A stretch of DNA of 64,000 nucleotides from Dichetophora obliterata. Lineage: Eukaryota; Arthropoda; Insecta; Diptera; Sciomyzidae. The position numbers were made by a program, and so were the translations under genes. Under the pieces are notes generated by a model, which had not been told where the DNA came from, made no database searches, and saw nothing but the letters and a program-made list of their open reading frames with translations. This document shows positions 1-11,834 of the stretch, one piece after another. Within the stretch, counting starts at the first letter, position 1; the number at the start of each line of letters is the position of its first letter. Where the stretch lies: assembly GCA_963920525.1 (NCBI GenBank), contig OY986437.1, positions 29,927,063-29,991,062 on the forward strand. Reading direction: 5' to 3'.

Positions 1-118
1 GTTTCCATGCGGCAATTATATACAAAAATTTTTTTTTTTAATTTTTCGATGGTTATTTTTAGTGGAGAAGTATATAGAATGGCCTGCTTCATATTCCAAC
101 TATCGATCTTTAAAATTT

Positions 119-415
119 TTAAATAAGCCATCTTCCAATGATCCCCGGAATGAGTAAAGGAAAATTTTCAAGATTTTTCTTGAATCGCGCATTCATCGCT
201 TGGGCGATCGAAAAGCGATTCATCTTCCAACGATCGCAAGAATGAGCGAAGGAAGATTTTGAAAATTTTTCTTGAATCGCGCATTCATCGTTTGGAAGAT
301 TGAAAAGCGATTTATCTTCCAACGCTCGCCGGAATAAGCGAAGAAAGATTTAAAAACTTTTATTGAATCGCGCACTCATCGCTTATGCGGTTGAAAAGCG
401 ACCCATCTTCCAAAG
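119..415. repeat. minisatellite, about 92-bp unit, 3+ copies
   Basis: The motif ttgaatcgcgc recurs at about 180, 272 and 363, a spacing of 91-92 bp. It is accompanied each time by a catcttccaa block and an aaaagcga block. A partial first unit begins near 119. Units differ by scattered substitutions. Open frames across it reflect the repeat and carry no recognisable protein. Confidence 0.85.
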
Positions 416-742
416 AACCCATGGACCAATCGCAAGTGCTTCGCCAAATCAACTTCTCTTTCAATCGTCTTCCAAATGTTTGCAGGGACCCTTCTGGGGG
501 TTCCAATACAAACATCACAAAAAATAGAAAAATTAAAATATTTTACTAGTTTGTCTACTGTCTTAGCAACTGCCTGGACGCTTATTCACAGACACAAAGT
601 TTGACAACTAATGCGTGTTCTGCACTGGCTTAACAGACTGCCTCGTATAACATCCGTGTAAATTCCACCCTACGACATATTTAATTGCTCGTGCACACAA
701 AAACCTTTCGCATATTTGTGCAGCCACTTACAAAGTCTCATC
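416..742. other. unique AT-rich stretch
   Basis: No coding signal, terminal repeats or RNA gene seen between the minisatellite and the next element. Confidence 0.4.
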
Positions 743-745
743 TTA

Positions 746-1231
746 GGCCTTTTCCACACTTGATCAACGCAATTCCAACACAACTTCAACGCAACAGCGA
801 AAAAGTTGAAAAGCAATGCAACTATAAACCGACTGCTTTCAGACTTGCTTCAAAAGTCATGCAACATATAATAATTGTTATTATTTAATAACTCATGTTT
901 TTCGACTTCTTGCACTAATTCAATATTTAACACTTGCTCATTCATCCTGCAAACTATTTCTTCTTCTTTTATATTCTATTAGGAACTAATTAGTTAGCTT
1001 ATTCACCTTTCAATATATAGCCTACTGCACTACAAATACTTGAATTCACAAAACAAACAAATCGATGCAACAAGTCGCCGATGAAAATTACGGAAAGCCG
1101 CGTTGCGTGGAACAGGTTGAGAACGTGTCGAGAACTTGTTGCGTGCAAGTTGCTTAATCTGAAGGTTCCGGTATAAATACACAGGCTAGCAACTTGAGTT
1201 GGAGTTGCGTTGACCAAGTGTGAAAAAGGCC
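746..1231. mobile_element. MITE with TTA target duplication (PIF/Harbinger-like)
   Basis: The left end ggccttttccacacttg and the right end (reverse complement ggcctttttcacacttgg) form terminal inverted repeats of about 35 bp. Both continue through a shared caacgcaa-tccaac block. Each end abuts TTA (743-745 and 1232-1234). A 3-bp TWA duplication is typical of PIF/Harbinger elements, so that superfamily is inferred. The 486-bp interior has no transposase, so the copy is non-autonomous. Confidence 0.7.
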
Positions 1232-1234
1232 TTA

Positions 1235-1787
1235 ATCGTATCTACAGAGGCAGAACAATTTTTTGTAACGAGGCTCGAATCATGACGAAATTAAAAATTT
1301 TTAATTACGAGACTCGAAAAATTATACTCTCAACAAATCGCCGCCTAAGAATTTTTACTTAAAAAAAAATGGATAATTCCGTTACATAGCTAGTTTTTGA
1401 CGAAACTTTCTCGAAACTCGAAAGATTCTCGAAATTCAAGCTATATTTCGATCGTGAAGCTTGAGCGACTCAGTTTCGGCTTTATTAAAAATGTACGGCG
1501 TGAAGTCAAAGGACGAGCCCAATGAAAAGGACATTGAGGATGTCATCACTTTCTTTGACGGTTTGGTGATACTTTGGTGACAAAGTCAAGTTCAAAGCTA
1601 GCTCGAAAGAAGGGAGAAAAAATAGTTGATAAAAAAATGAAATAGGTATATAACAAAATAAGTCCAACAAAAGTAGCTTTATACTTTATTTTACCTAATA
1701 AATTGTTATAAAATCTTAAACAATGCATTTTCAATTAATTTTATAGCCAATTACAAGTAAGTATGTTTTCAGGTAAAAGAATATAAG
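1235..1787. other. AT-rich stretch without gene
   Basis: Contains a run of tcgaaactcgaaa-like words near 1380-1440. Nothing supports a gene or a bounded repeat. Confidence 0.4.
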
Positions 1788-2012
1788 CAGGGCTCGGATT
1801 TTGATGACCTAAAATACTGCCATGAATAAAATACTAACAAAATAATGCTAAAAATGACAAAAATTACCTTAAAACTGCAGAAAATGACCTAAAAAACGCA
1901 AACAATTACATAAAAAATAAACAAAAAGAAAAACAACTTACAAAAAGTAAAAGTTTAAAAAAAAACATCACTAACCTAAAAATTTAATTTATATAATTTT
2001 TATACATAGCGT

Positions 2013-2023
2013 TAGCGTTACAG
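2013..2023. repeat. target-site duplication of RTE copy 1, left
   Basis: tagcgttacag here is repeated exactly at 5270-5280, directly after the (AAGT)n tail. The paralogous hAT copy at 28.26 kb (minus strand) has this site once and unoccupied. Confidence 0.9.
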
Positions 2024-2254
2024 GGAAACTGGGGGCGATGGATCAATGCAACATGTCTGACTGTCTCAACCTGGCGAGGCCAGCATAATCTTTGTGAAAT
2101 CGCCTCAAGTCGACTCAAACCTCCATGTGGTGTTTCCTGGGCAACGTCAAAACTGACAACCGTTAGTTTGGCGGCTAATCTGAGCGGCGGGCCTCCCTAG
2201 GCTTAAAATAGGTTGTGCGTCGGGTTTGAAGCCCACCCGTAAAAACCCATTTCA

Positions 2255-2842
2255 ATGAAAACACAAAAGAATAGAAGAAAACTGATCCCCAAATCTGATG
2301 ACGACTACCGCAAACGAAAAACTGATAATGATTTACGGATATGCACCTGGAATGTCCGAACCCTTAATTGGGAAGGTGCCTCTATCCAACTGACTGATGT
2401 CTTGGGAAGATTCAAAGCTGATATCACTGCTATCCAAGAACTGCGATGGAAGGGACAGGGTTGCATTCGGCATGCACCCTGTGATATCTACTACAGCGGC
2501 CATGCGGAGAAGCACGAGTTTGGATGCGGATTTGTAGTTGGCAAGAGACTACGGCCCCACGTCCTGCGATTCACACCTGTGAACGAACGACTTGCCATAA
2601 TCCGCATCAAGGTTAGATTTTTCAATATAAGCCTAATATGTGCGCACGCTCCGACAGAAGACAAGGACGATGAGATCAAGGAAATTTTCTACGAGCGCCT
2701 TGAAAATGCTTACGAGCGCTGCCCCGCCACGACGTTAAAATCGTGCTTGGTGACTTCAACGCTAAGGTGGGCAAGGAAAATATTTTTGGTCCAACAGTCG
2801 GAAAGTTCAGCCTCCACGACAACACCTCCGATAACGGAATGA
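2255..2842 (+). pseudogene. RTE endonuclease, N-terminal part (frameshifted)
   Basis: AP-endonuclease-like N-terminus of the RTE protein, which would nick target DNA to prime reverse transcription. Visible motifs are TWNVRTL near residue 31, QELRWKG near residue 60 with its acidic residue, and AHAPTED near residue 130. The ATG at 2255 gives a basic leader and is the most upstream start in the element. After about residue 155 the frame is lost by a 1-bp deletion: comparison with the second copy (about 12000) shows where GDFN should follow. The last 40 residues are therefore out of frame and not meaningful. Confidence 0.82.
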
Positions 2843-2870
2843 GCTGATTGACTTCGCCGCAGCACGAAAA

Positions 2871-3344
2871 ATGGTCGTAAGTAGCACTAGATTCAAGCAT
2901 CTCAATATTCATAAAGTCACCTGGATGTCCCCTGATCAAAAAACCAAGAATCAAATTGATCACGTTTTGATCGACGGAAGGCACTCTTCCAGTGTATTGG
3001 ATGTACGCACGATCCGTGGTGCAAACATTGACTCGGATCACTATCTTGTTGCAGCCAAGATCCGTACACGTCTGTGCGCAGCTAAGAATACACGCAACCC
3101 TACACAGAGAAAGCTAGACGTCGACAAGCTGCAATCGAAACAGACAGCCGATGCTTTCGCCACTCGACTCTCACTCCTGCTTCAAAGCACTCCTCCAATC
3201 GATGATATATGCGCGCAGTGGACACACATTTCCAACTCCATGCGTGCGGCTGCTGAAGAGGTGATTGGCTACCAACGCCCTCGCCGAAACCAGTGGTACG
3301 ACCAGGAGTGTCGCGACGCCACTGCAGAGAAAGACGCCGCCTAA
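2871..3344 (+). pseudogene. RTE endonuclease, C-terminal part and linker
   Basis: Continues the endonuclease after a second frameshift near 2845. It holds IDHVLID near residue 26 and DSDHYLV near residue 51; the latter is the terminal Asp-His motif of AP-type endonucleases. A basic linker follows. The frame ends at a TAA near 3342 where the second copy reads TAC, so this stop is a point mutation in this copy. Confidence 0.8.
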
Positions 3345-3473
3345 AAAGCCACCCTGCAGTCGGTTGTAACGCGCGCTGCTAAGGAGCGATACAAAGAAAA
3401 GAGGAGGGAAGAGAGACATATTTTCAGGCGGAAAAAAAGAGAGGCAGAAAAGCGCGAGCAGGAGAAGATTGAG

Positions 3474-3812
3474 ATGTATGGTGACAGGAATGAGGCCCGA
3501 AAATTTTTCGAAAAAATAAGACGCCTTGCCGATGGTTTTAAAACCGGGGCCTCTTCCTGCAAGGATGAAAACGGGAATCTAGTGACAGATGTCCAGAGTA
3601 CACTGACGTTATGGAGGGAACACTTCTCTAAACTTCTAAATGGCGACGCTGACAACAATCCCGCCAATAGAGATGATATTCCGGAAACCCCAATTGCGGA
3701 TGACAGCGTCGAGGTTCCGCTGCCCGACTATGATGAAGTTCTGACCGCTATAGCTCGGCTTAAAAATAACAAAGCCGCGGGAGCTGATGGCTTACCTGCT
3801 GAGCTGTTTTAG
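3474..3812 (+). pseudogene. RTE linker and start of RT domain
   Basis: Charged linker ending with AGADGLPAEL (about residues 101-110), the usual N-terminal RT motif of RTE elements. A TAG near 3810 cuts it from the rest of the RT; the same frame continues open on the other side. Frames between 3345 and 3473 continue the linker without a usable ATG. Confidence 0.75.
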
Positions 3813-5246
3813 AACGGAGGCGAAGCTCTACTTAAATGCATTCACGAGCTTCTATGCAGAATATGGTCGGAAGAATGCATTCCGAACGATTGGAATCTCA
3901 GTGTGCTTTGCCCAATCCACAAGAAAGGCGATCCCACTATCTGTGCCAATTACCGTGGGATAAGCCTTCTTAATATCGCATATAAGGTCCTGTCGAGCGT
4001 TTTATGTGAAAGATTGAAGCCCATTGTAAACGAACTGATCGGACCTTATCAGTGTGGCTTCAGACCTGGAAAGTCCACCATCGACCAGATTTTCACGCTA
4101 CGACAAATCTTGGAGAAGACTCAAGAAAAACAAGTCGACACCCACCATCTTTTTGTCGACTACAAAGCCGCCTTCGACAGCCCAATAAGGAAGCACCTGT
4201 ACTCCACCATGTCTGAATTTGGTATTCCTGCAAAACTAATACAACTTTGCAGGATGACACTGAGCAACACCAGCAGCGCAGTTAAAATCGGGAAGGACCT
4301 CTCCCCACCATTTATTACCAAACGAGGTTTCAGACAAGGTGATTCCTTATCGTGCGTCTTTTTCAACCTAATGATGGAAAAGATCATCCGAGCTGCTGAT
4401 CTGAGACGTAGTGGCACAATATTCTACAAGAGTGTTATGCTGCTTGCGTATGCTGATGACATAGATATCATTGGCCATAATACGCGCGAAGTCAGTGCAG
4501 CATTTTCCAGATTAGAAAGAGAGTCAAGTCGAATGGGTCTGTCAGTGAATGCAGATAAGACGATATACTTAGTGTCAACAAACAAACAGTCCCAGCGTCT
4601 TGGAACCCACGTTACCGTTGACAATACCTCATTCGAGGTTGTGAAGAACTTCGTTTATCTGGGATCCAGCATTAATTCAACCAACGACATCAGCATTGAG
4701 ATCAAACGAAGAATAACTCTTGCCAACAGGTGTTACTTTGGGCTCAGTAGGCAATTGAGAAGCAGAGCCCTCTCTCGACGAACGAAAATCACGCTCTATA
4801 AATCGCTCATCATGCCCGTCCTACTTTACGCATCACAAACCTGGACGCTGAGCAGTTTAGATGAAAAGACTTTAGGAGCATTCGAGAGAAAGATTCTTCG
4901 TAAGATCTACGGACCAATCTGCGTCAATGGCGAGTACCGAATACGGTGGAATGATGAACTGTATGAGCTGTACGCTGACATCGACATAGTCAAGCGCATT
5001 AAAATCGAGCGGCTTCGCTGGCTTGGTCATGTTCAGCGCATGAAAGACGATGCTCCAGTGAAGAAAACATTCGATTCGGTACCCAGCGGCGGTCAACGCA
5101 GAAGAGGACGACCGCATCTTCGTTGGAAAGACCAAGTAGAGGACAACCTGACGAAGCTTGGAATTTCCAACTGGCGCCAGCAAGCGAAAGACAGAAATGG
5201 CTGGCGCAAATTCTTAGATGAGGCCAAGACCGACATACGGTTGTAG
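3813..5246 (+). pseudogene. RTE reverse transcriptase, open frame
   Basis: An RNA-dependent DNA polymerase region with no internal stop over more than 470 codons. Counting from the in-frame GTG at 3903: NYRGISLL (RT motif) about residues 16-23, FVDYKAAFDS (motif A) about 84-93, FRQGDSLS (motif B) about 143-150, and YADD (motif C, catalytic Asp pair) about 183-186. The tail has RLRWLGHVQRM and a GQRRRGRP-containing basic block typical of RTE C-termini. The natural start lies far upstream, so neither GTG nor ATG here is a real initiator. Called a pseudogene because the upstream half of the single ORF is broken. Confidence 0.88.
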
Positions 5247-5280
5247 CGCCAACTAAGTAAGTAAGTAAGTAGCGTTACAG
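5247..5280 (+). repeat. RTE 3' tail (taag)n and right target duplication
   Basis: Stop codon, a few bases of 3' region, then taagtaagtaagtaag followed by tagcgttacag (5270-5280), the right copy of the 11-bp duplication. Confidence 0.9.
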
Positions 5281-5284
5281 TATA

Positions 5285-6054
5285 TTACACAGTACGACAA
5301 AATCAAATTTGTTTGAGTACATATGAGAAATGCTAACAGAATATGAAAATAGGCTTAAAATAAAGAAATAAGTGTCTCAGCGTTTTGCTGTAGCACGTCA
5401 GAATTTTGAGAAAATCGATTTTTAAGCTTCTAAGGACCGTGGAGGTTCACTTGTAATGTAATACTATTATAAAAATGTCTATAAAAACAGAATGGGTGAT
5501 CCGATTTTAATGCTTGAGCCAGTTTTAAGAAGGGAATTAAATTCGGATTTTTTTTTATTAAAAACACAATTTTTTCTCCGCTAGATGGCGCTTTAATTTG
5601 CATGTAAAGTTAAAAATAACCAAAAATGTAATGTAATGTAAATGTATGTGCTAGCGAAGCACATTCTACTTTAGTTATTGGATTTCAAATTAACAACATT
5701 GTATTTTTAATGAATTTCGTACATTTTTGGTTATTTTTTAACTTTACATGAAAATTAAAGCGCCATCTAGCGGAGAAAAATTGTTTTTTTAATAAAAAAA
5801 AACCAAATTTAATTCCCTTTTCAAAACTGGCTCAAGCATTAAAATCGGTTTACCCATTCTGTTTTTATAGACATTTTTATAATAGTATTACATTACAAGT
5901 GAACCTCCACGGTCCTTAGAAGCTTAAAAATCGATTTTCTCAAAATTCTGACGTGCTACAGCAAAACGCCGAGACACGTGTTTCTTTATTTGAAGCATAT
6001 TTTCATATTCTGTTAACATTTCTCATGTGTACCAACCACTGTCGTACTGTGTTA
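5285..6054. mobile_element. foldback MITE with about 350-bp arms, TA duplication
   Basis: Left arm 5285-5640 and right arm about 5700-6054 are long, closely matching inverted repeats (shared words include gctagatggcgc, ccacggtccttag, acgtgctacagc). Ends read ttacacagtacgac. TA flanks both ends (5283-5284, 6055-6056). The paralogous hAT copy at 28.25 kb has a single TA at this point, which confirms the boundaries. TA targets indicate Tc1/mariner-type mobilisation. No coding capacity. Confidence 0.85.
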
Positions 6055-6677
6055 TAAGATACATTTTTAAAATATTAAAATTGAAAGAACGTCGATTACA
6101 ATTTTTTTTTTGTAAACAGAAAAACCTCCTTCTACTTCTGCTCTAACCAGAGGAACATATTAAAAAGACGATATATCATCTGATATAAGTTCCTCTTCTA
6201 CTTTCATGATATTAAAATTTTTACCCCCTAATATTTCAGCAATCCAGGTCTATAAACAAAGCTACTCCTTTTTCGAGAGCTAATGTGTTTGATTGAAGGG
6301 ACTCTATTGTTAAAGGAATATGTTTAAAATTTTGCATTTTTACATTTTTAGTAAAAAAAAAAAAACGAAAATAAAATTTTATAAAATTACACTAAAATGA
6401 CCTTAAAACCCGAAAAATTGTCTAAAAATTAAAAATATCCAAAAACGACAATAAAATAACTTAAAAATCGCTAAAAATTACCAAAAAAATTACCTAAATC
6501 TAGTAAAAATTACCTGAAAACTAAAACCCATAAATAACGATGAAAAATTACTAAAAAATTACTTAAAAACTTTTCATATTTGGAATTTAGGAAACATAAA
6601 TGGACATTCTAAATAACCAGGTAATGCTTTAAAAACAGCTGAAAAAAAGATGATATGTCATCGAAATCCTAGTCCTG

Positions 6678-9600
6678 TTAATAAGATTCTGTTTTGCTTA
6701 AAAAAGCTTCACCTATTAAATTTCAAAAAGGAAATCTTATCAAATCAATAAGTTTCTTATTGTATTCCGAAAAGAAATCTTATTGAATCAATAAGATTTT
6801 CTAATTAAGTATCAAGAAGCTGACTTTTAAAATTAATAAGAAAATCTCATATTTTTAATGGGGACTTTCTTTTAGTTTTAAAAAGTTTTCTTACAAAAAG
6901 CAATAAGATTCTTCTTAAAATTATGAGGTTTTATTAATAAAAATGTACAGGGTTTTAAGAAGATTTTCTCTATGGTTTTCATGAGACCATAAAGATGAAC
7001 ACCTATGGAGGGTGTTTGTATGAAAACCATAAAGAAATCTTATTGATTTTGTTATATTTTATTAGGTCGTTTTGCCTCAGTCTATAGCAAAAATTTTTCA
7101 AAATGAAATAAACAAAAAAGTTTGACAAAAGAACTACTGCAGTGAGTAGATTTGCTAAGTTGAAAGCGTGCGGAAAGGGCGTGAATGTAAGAAATTTTGA
7201 ATTTAACCTTTTTGTTAAAATTTTGAACATCTTAACCCTCAAGTCCCACCATACCACATATGGCCCAAATCCAATGAATAGTTTATTTAATAAATTTAAA
7301 CCATAATTTTATCAGACAAGACTGTAGAAGTAGAAAAATGAATATACAAACATACAATAATCACGAATCAGGAAGAAAAGAAAAACTTGCACAAACAGAT
7401 GGAGCGTAAAATATTATCGTATTAATTACGTAAAATAAAATTGAAAAATCTAACAAATGTTTTGCTGCATTTTTGTGTTAACATGTTTGCAATTTTTATT
7501 TGGTATTTATTTTAAGTATTCGTGTAGCTCAATTCACACTCATTCTCCCTCCCATTCGAGGTAGGAAAACAAAAAAAAAAAAACAATTCGTAAAAAAAGA
7601 GAAATTTACCCAAATCTTGCCAAGCAGAAAATTTCAAATACTAGTTCAATCAAGTTGCATGCCTGTCGAATATTTATGCGTCCGTCTGTCTAGTTAAATG
7701 GCTGCCTATCTGTCTATCTTCTAATATGTTGTGTTAACTGTTCGACTGAATGTGAGCTACAATAAATGCAAAATAATGTATTTTTGCTTTTCCATTTTAC
7801 CTAAGTAGAAGCAGAAGAAACATGATAGTAGCACAAAAACGCGATTTGCATTTTGACGAACTACTTGCAAATATTCCAATATTGATATTAAGCTACTTAT
7901 TTGGCTAAGTTAATTGAAAAAGCATGTTTTATGAAAATGTCCATGCATTCATTTTTAGACAAAGTAAAGGCATTACATGAAATGAACACAATTTGAATAA
8001 TGCCTTAAGACTATAAATTTGATTTATAGCCCCTCATGATTCGTTTTCACTAAGTCATTCACTAAGCCCACATAAGGCATAAGCGCCTAAAAAACCACAT
8101 AAATTAAGACTTTTATGCAATATTTTGCATAGCTCATTTTAATAATTAATTTCTTTTTGTGTTTTACGCCACTGTTAAGTGTAAAAATATGCCCACGTAT
8201 TGACATTTTTCACTAGACTGACACTAACTGACCGTAGAAAATGGCCAAACATTACTTCAAAGCGGCATATTTATAAAAATTTAGAGCTAATTTAAAATTT
8301 GTCCTGAACTTGGCATTAATCTTTTAATATGCATTTAAAAAGCACTTTAAAACCAGCTACCAATTAAAATAAGTTATAATTGAATGTTAAAATAAATCGA
8401 ATGATAAATGTGAAAATGCAAATTTGAAAGCTTCCCTCAAAGCATCCGCCAGCCAGCATCATCTTTGCAATTGTCTTTCTCCATGCGCCCAACCAACCAC
8501 ACCCAAAAGTATCTTACTTTTCGATTCGTCTTCTTCTCTCGGCAGACGTTGGCAGTAAAACTTTAAGTTAATTTTGAACAATTGAAAAATGATTTCTTCG
8601 TCAAGTGGTTCTGCTACACAAAAGGGAAAGACGCTTTTAGTTATTATCATTTTATTTTGAAACTTGATATTTTCTGTGCTATCTTTATATTTTCTGACAT
8701 CTTTAACAGTGTACAAAACAGTTCTAACTAAATAATTTTAGAAAAACTTTTGCCCAAAGTTTCTCACAATCTCAGTTAGCTAGCTAGCAAGCAGCAACTT
8801 TGAAAGATATTTTTCGAAAAGCTGTTTTAAGTAGAACGCAACTTTTAATCAAATAATTGAATTCATAAATGTTGAGAAAAGTTAATCAAACGAACATTTA
8901 ACTCAATTATTGTTTTTACTAGCAGCTAGCTTGGCACACATCTTCATTGAGTTGATTCTGACGTTTCTTTGTTTGTTTCCATTGTTGTCAAAAACCAACT
9001 TAAGTGCATTCGTTTTAATTCACACTTTAATACCACACCACACTTCCAATTTCAACCAATTTGTAATTTAATATTTCGTTCAGTTTTCTGCTTGATGAAA
9101 CAACAACTTCAATATTCATTAAATTCACTGCTTTACTGTTTCTTGCCATACTTCAACTTAAGTTGTTAGTTAGTTTTGCTTTTAAAAGGTTAAAGTATTT
9201 AACACTTGGTTTGATAATGTTATGTAGTGAATTGTATTTTGAGAAAAAATAAAAGAAAACAAAAAACAAAACGGTGTCAATTACTAAATGAGCTTGAAGA
9301 GGGGTCAAGAAAAATAATAAAAAACAAAAAAAATTAGTAGAAGTTAGCTTGCCTTAGCTAATGCTTAATCAATAACTTTGCTCTGACTTATTATCTGGCA
9401 TTTGCTTTTGGCTGTTAGAATTTAGAATTAAAGACTGTTTATACGCTACACTGCGTTCCTGAGCGACACTAAGGAGACATATTAATCCTAATTCAGTGTC
9501 ATTAACAAGGTTTTAAAATTGTGTGTGGCTCCCACGCGATTCGAAATTTATACTCAACAAAGGGTAGATTTATCTTTGAGTATATAAATAATTAAGTCTT

Positions 9601-10682
9601 CGAAAGAGAATTTTTTTTAATGTATTTAATGAAAAAAATTAAAAAGTATAGCAGTGAGGTGACTGCCGACCGAAGCGAAAACATATATGTAAAATATTAG
9701 TATTCCCTGGAAGATTTTGTCCTGCCACGCACCGCCTATTGCTACATAAGAATTTTCATGCTAATCGGAAAAAAATTTTATATTTTCATCCCCTCAAACT
9801 TTGATTATTTCTTTCAAAATAATTTTTATTCAGATAGCATTTTTATTTTATAATTACACCAAACTATATTCTTACATTTAAATTGAAAATTTTTGATATA
9901 AAAATGCAATACAGGTAGCACTATTAAATGAAAAATAACCCTCAAAAAGGATATTTAATTTTTTCTTTCAATGTATATGTAGAGCTGTAGCTAAAATAAA
10001 ATAAATTTACTTTTTTTTATATATGAAATTTTGCTTGATGGGTCTTAAAGTCTCTTTTAATGCCAAAAATATAAATTACACAACATACACAAAAATATAA
10101 ATTAAATTTATTGAAATAATTAATTTACACTTAAAATACATAATAATTTACACTTACTTAAAATTTGTATTTACATACATTTCATTGAATTTAATTTACA
10201 TTATATTTTTAAAAAATATACTATATGCTTATAGTAGCTGAAATAAGAAACAAATGGACGATGCAGTCCCACTCCTGATAAAATTATTATTAGGTAGCCT
10301 TGACAACTACTTATTTTCTCACGAGTTGCAATTTCAAACAAAAGAAAACAATATAAAGTGCGTGTGTCACATACATTGGCAGCTTTCAGCGGAGTCAATA
10401 GTTGGCAACTGTTTTTTTTTTAAATTTGAGTGAGAAATCTTTGCAATTAAATGATCCATTCACAGCAGGTGACTCCTCTGAATGCGGCCAATGTGTGTGA
10501 CAGACGTTCTCTATTTTGTTTTTTTTTTGCTTGACATTTGATGGTCGAAACACGAAATGTCACTCCTACCTATTACTTATTATACCATGTCCCATGTCCC
10601 AGTCAGAGAATATGCTTTCGACATTTATAAAACCACAAATGTTTTTATGTTGGTCATAAAACTCAAATACACGCTCTTGGAT
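6678..10682. other. 4-kb AT-rich non-coding stretch
   Basis: 6680-7060 has clustered cttattg/caataag palindromic words. 7.3-9.5 kb is ordinary AT-rich sequence without recognised repeats. 10080-10200 repeats aatttacactta-like words. No ORF above background and no gene signal. Confidence 0.4.
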
Positions 10683-11472
10683 CAGGGATGGCCATGATTA
10701 CAAATCACGATTACTGATTATGATTACATGTATTCAGATTACACAGATTACTCGATTTTTCTAAATATTCAGAAAAATCACATTAAAAACCAAATAAAAA
10801 TACTTTCAATAAAGTAATCATGGTAAATAATTAAATGAGATTATAAGAAATAAAGTAATCATGCGAGGTGATTACATGATTTTTAAAAAATAAAGTAATC
10901 GTATGGAATTGCATGATTTTTCAATAAAACAAGTAATCAGTAATCAGAACCAGCTTTCAGTGATTACAGATTACTTCTCGTCAGACAAAAAATTCAAAAT
11001 TTGTATGTAATTTTATTATTTCAGTAATTGCTATTTACCATAATGGTTTACCATAAATGCAATATTTTCTTCAGCAGCTATTAAAGTGATCTTATTGTTT
11101 GTTAGATTGGTTTTGTTAAAGAAGTGTAACAACAGTGCTCAGACACCTTTTCTGTATTTTACTTATCTCCGTTTTACAGTTGAACCACATATATAAAAAC
11201 AGATATATTAGTTAAAGAAATATGCAATCAACGATTGGTTAAGCATGATTACTGATAAATTTCTAATTCAGAATAATTCATTCATTACTGGAAAATGATT
11301 GATTACTTAAATAAATCACTGATTACTTTTGCATGATTACTGATATAACAAAAAAAAACTGAATACTTTAAAGTAATTAATAATATTTCTAAGTAATAAA
11401 TTTGTGTATGATTAATTGTAATTAGTAATTTTATAATCACTACACGAAAGTAATCATTACTGAACAACTCTG
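10683..11472. mobile_element. hAT-type MITE with iterated GTAATCAT words
   Basis: Starts cagggatggccatgattac and ends, as reverse complement, cagagttgttcagtaatga. It is flanked on both sides by the exact octamer tcttggat (10675-10682 and 11473-11480). CAG ends plus an 8-bp duplication identify hAT. The 790-bp interior is packed with gattac/gtaatc words in both orientations and has no ORF. Confidence 0.88.
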
Positions 11473-11527
11473 TCTTGGATATTGGCTACCAGGAGCTCAG
11501 CAAATGCAGCAAGCATGGCAAAATTAA

Positions 11528-11701
11528 ACAAGGTAGTGTTAGGGCGGAGAGCCGGTGACCGAAACTGTCAAAACAAAGTTGACATTTCATACAAAATCTG
11601 CCAATGAGAATGCAATATGAAAGCAAAAATTGGCAAATGGATGAGTTTGACAGTTATGGTCACTTAGAAAGAAAACACATTCAGCCCTAACACTACCTTG
11701 T
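11528..11701. mobile_element. small MITE, family 1 copy a
   Basis: The ends acaaggtagtgttagggc and its inverted partner are perfect over 18 bp. 174 bp in total. A diverged copy in the opposite orientation lies at 43549-43865. Flanks ttaa/ctaa suggest a 4-bp duplication, not certain. Confidence 0.75.
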
Positions 11702-11834
11702 CTAATTCTACTTTGGCAGCAAGCAACCATCAATAAGTTTATCTGCTGATAAATCGTGCCTACATAAAGAAATCATTAAGGATATTTACTGCGGATTTGT
11801 ATTTGGCAAGAGACTACGGCCCCACGTCCTGCGA

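Larger units (their letters stand above)
2024..5269 (+). mobile_element. RTE-clade non-LTR retrotransposon, near full length
   Basis: About 3.25 kb, a usual length for RTE elements. In order: a 5' region of about 230 bp, a protein with an AP-type endonuclease, a linker, a reverse transcriptase, a Lys/Arg-rich C-terminus, a very short 3' region and a (taag)n tail. It is flanked by an 11-bp duplication. The tail of short tandem repeats rather than poly(A) is characteristic of RTE. The reading frame is broken by frameshifts near 2725 and 2845 and by stops at about 3342 and 3810, so the copy cannot make a whole protein. The RT half is open. It inserted 4 bp from the TA foldback element inside the hAT relic. 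Confidence 0.92.
1788..6677 (-). mobile_element. degenerate hAT-like DNA transposon, interrupted twice
   Basis: The ends are cagggctcggattttgatga (1788) and, as reverse complement, caggactaggatttcgatga (6677). They are imperfect inverted repeats starting CAG, as in hAT elements. The flanking octamers aatataag and ttaataag agree at only 5 of 8 positions, which fits an old insertion. The body is A-rich (aaaatgacctaaaa-type words at 1800-1990 and 6370-6560). Opposite-strand similarity to 27.7-28.4 kb is clear: that copy keeps a readable hAT C-terminus, so the coding strand here is minus. The element is split by an RTE retrotransposon and a TA foldback. No transposase frame survives here. Confidence 0.72.

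Noticed and set aside
4160..5183. Minus-strand frames over the RTE RT
   Set aside because: Antisense shadows of the motif-bearing plus frame.
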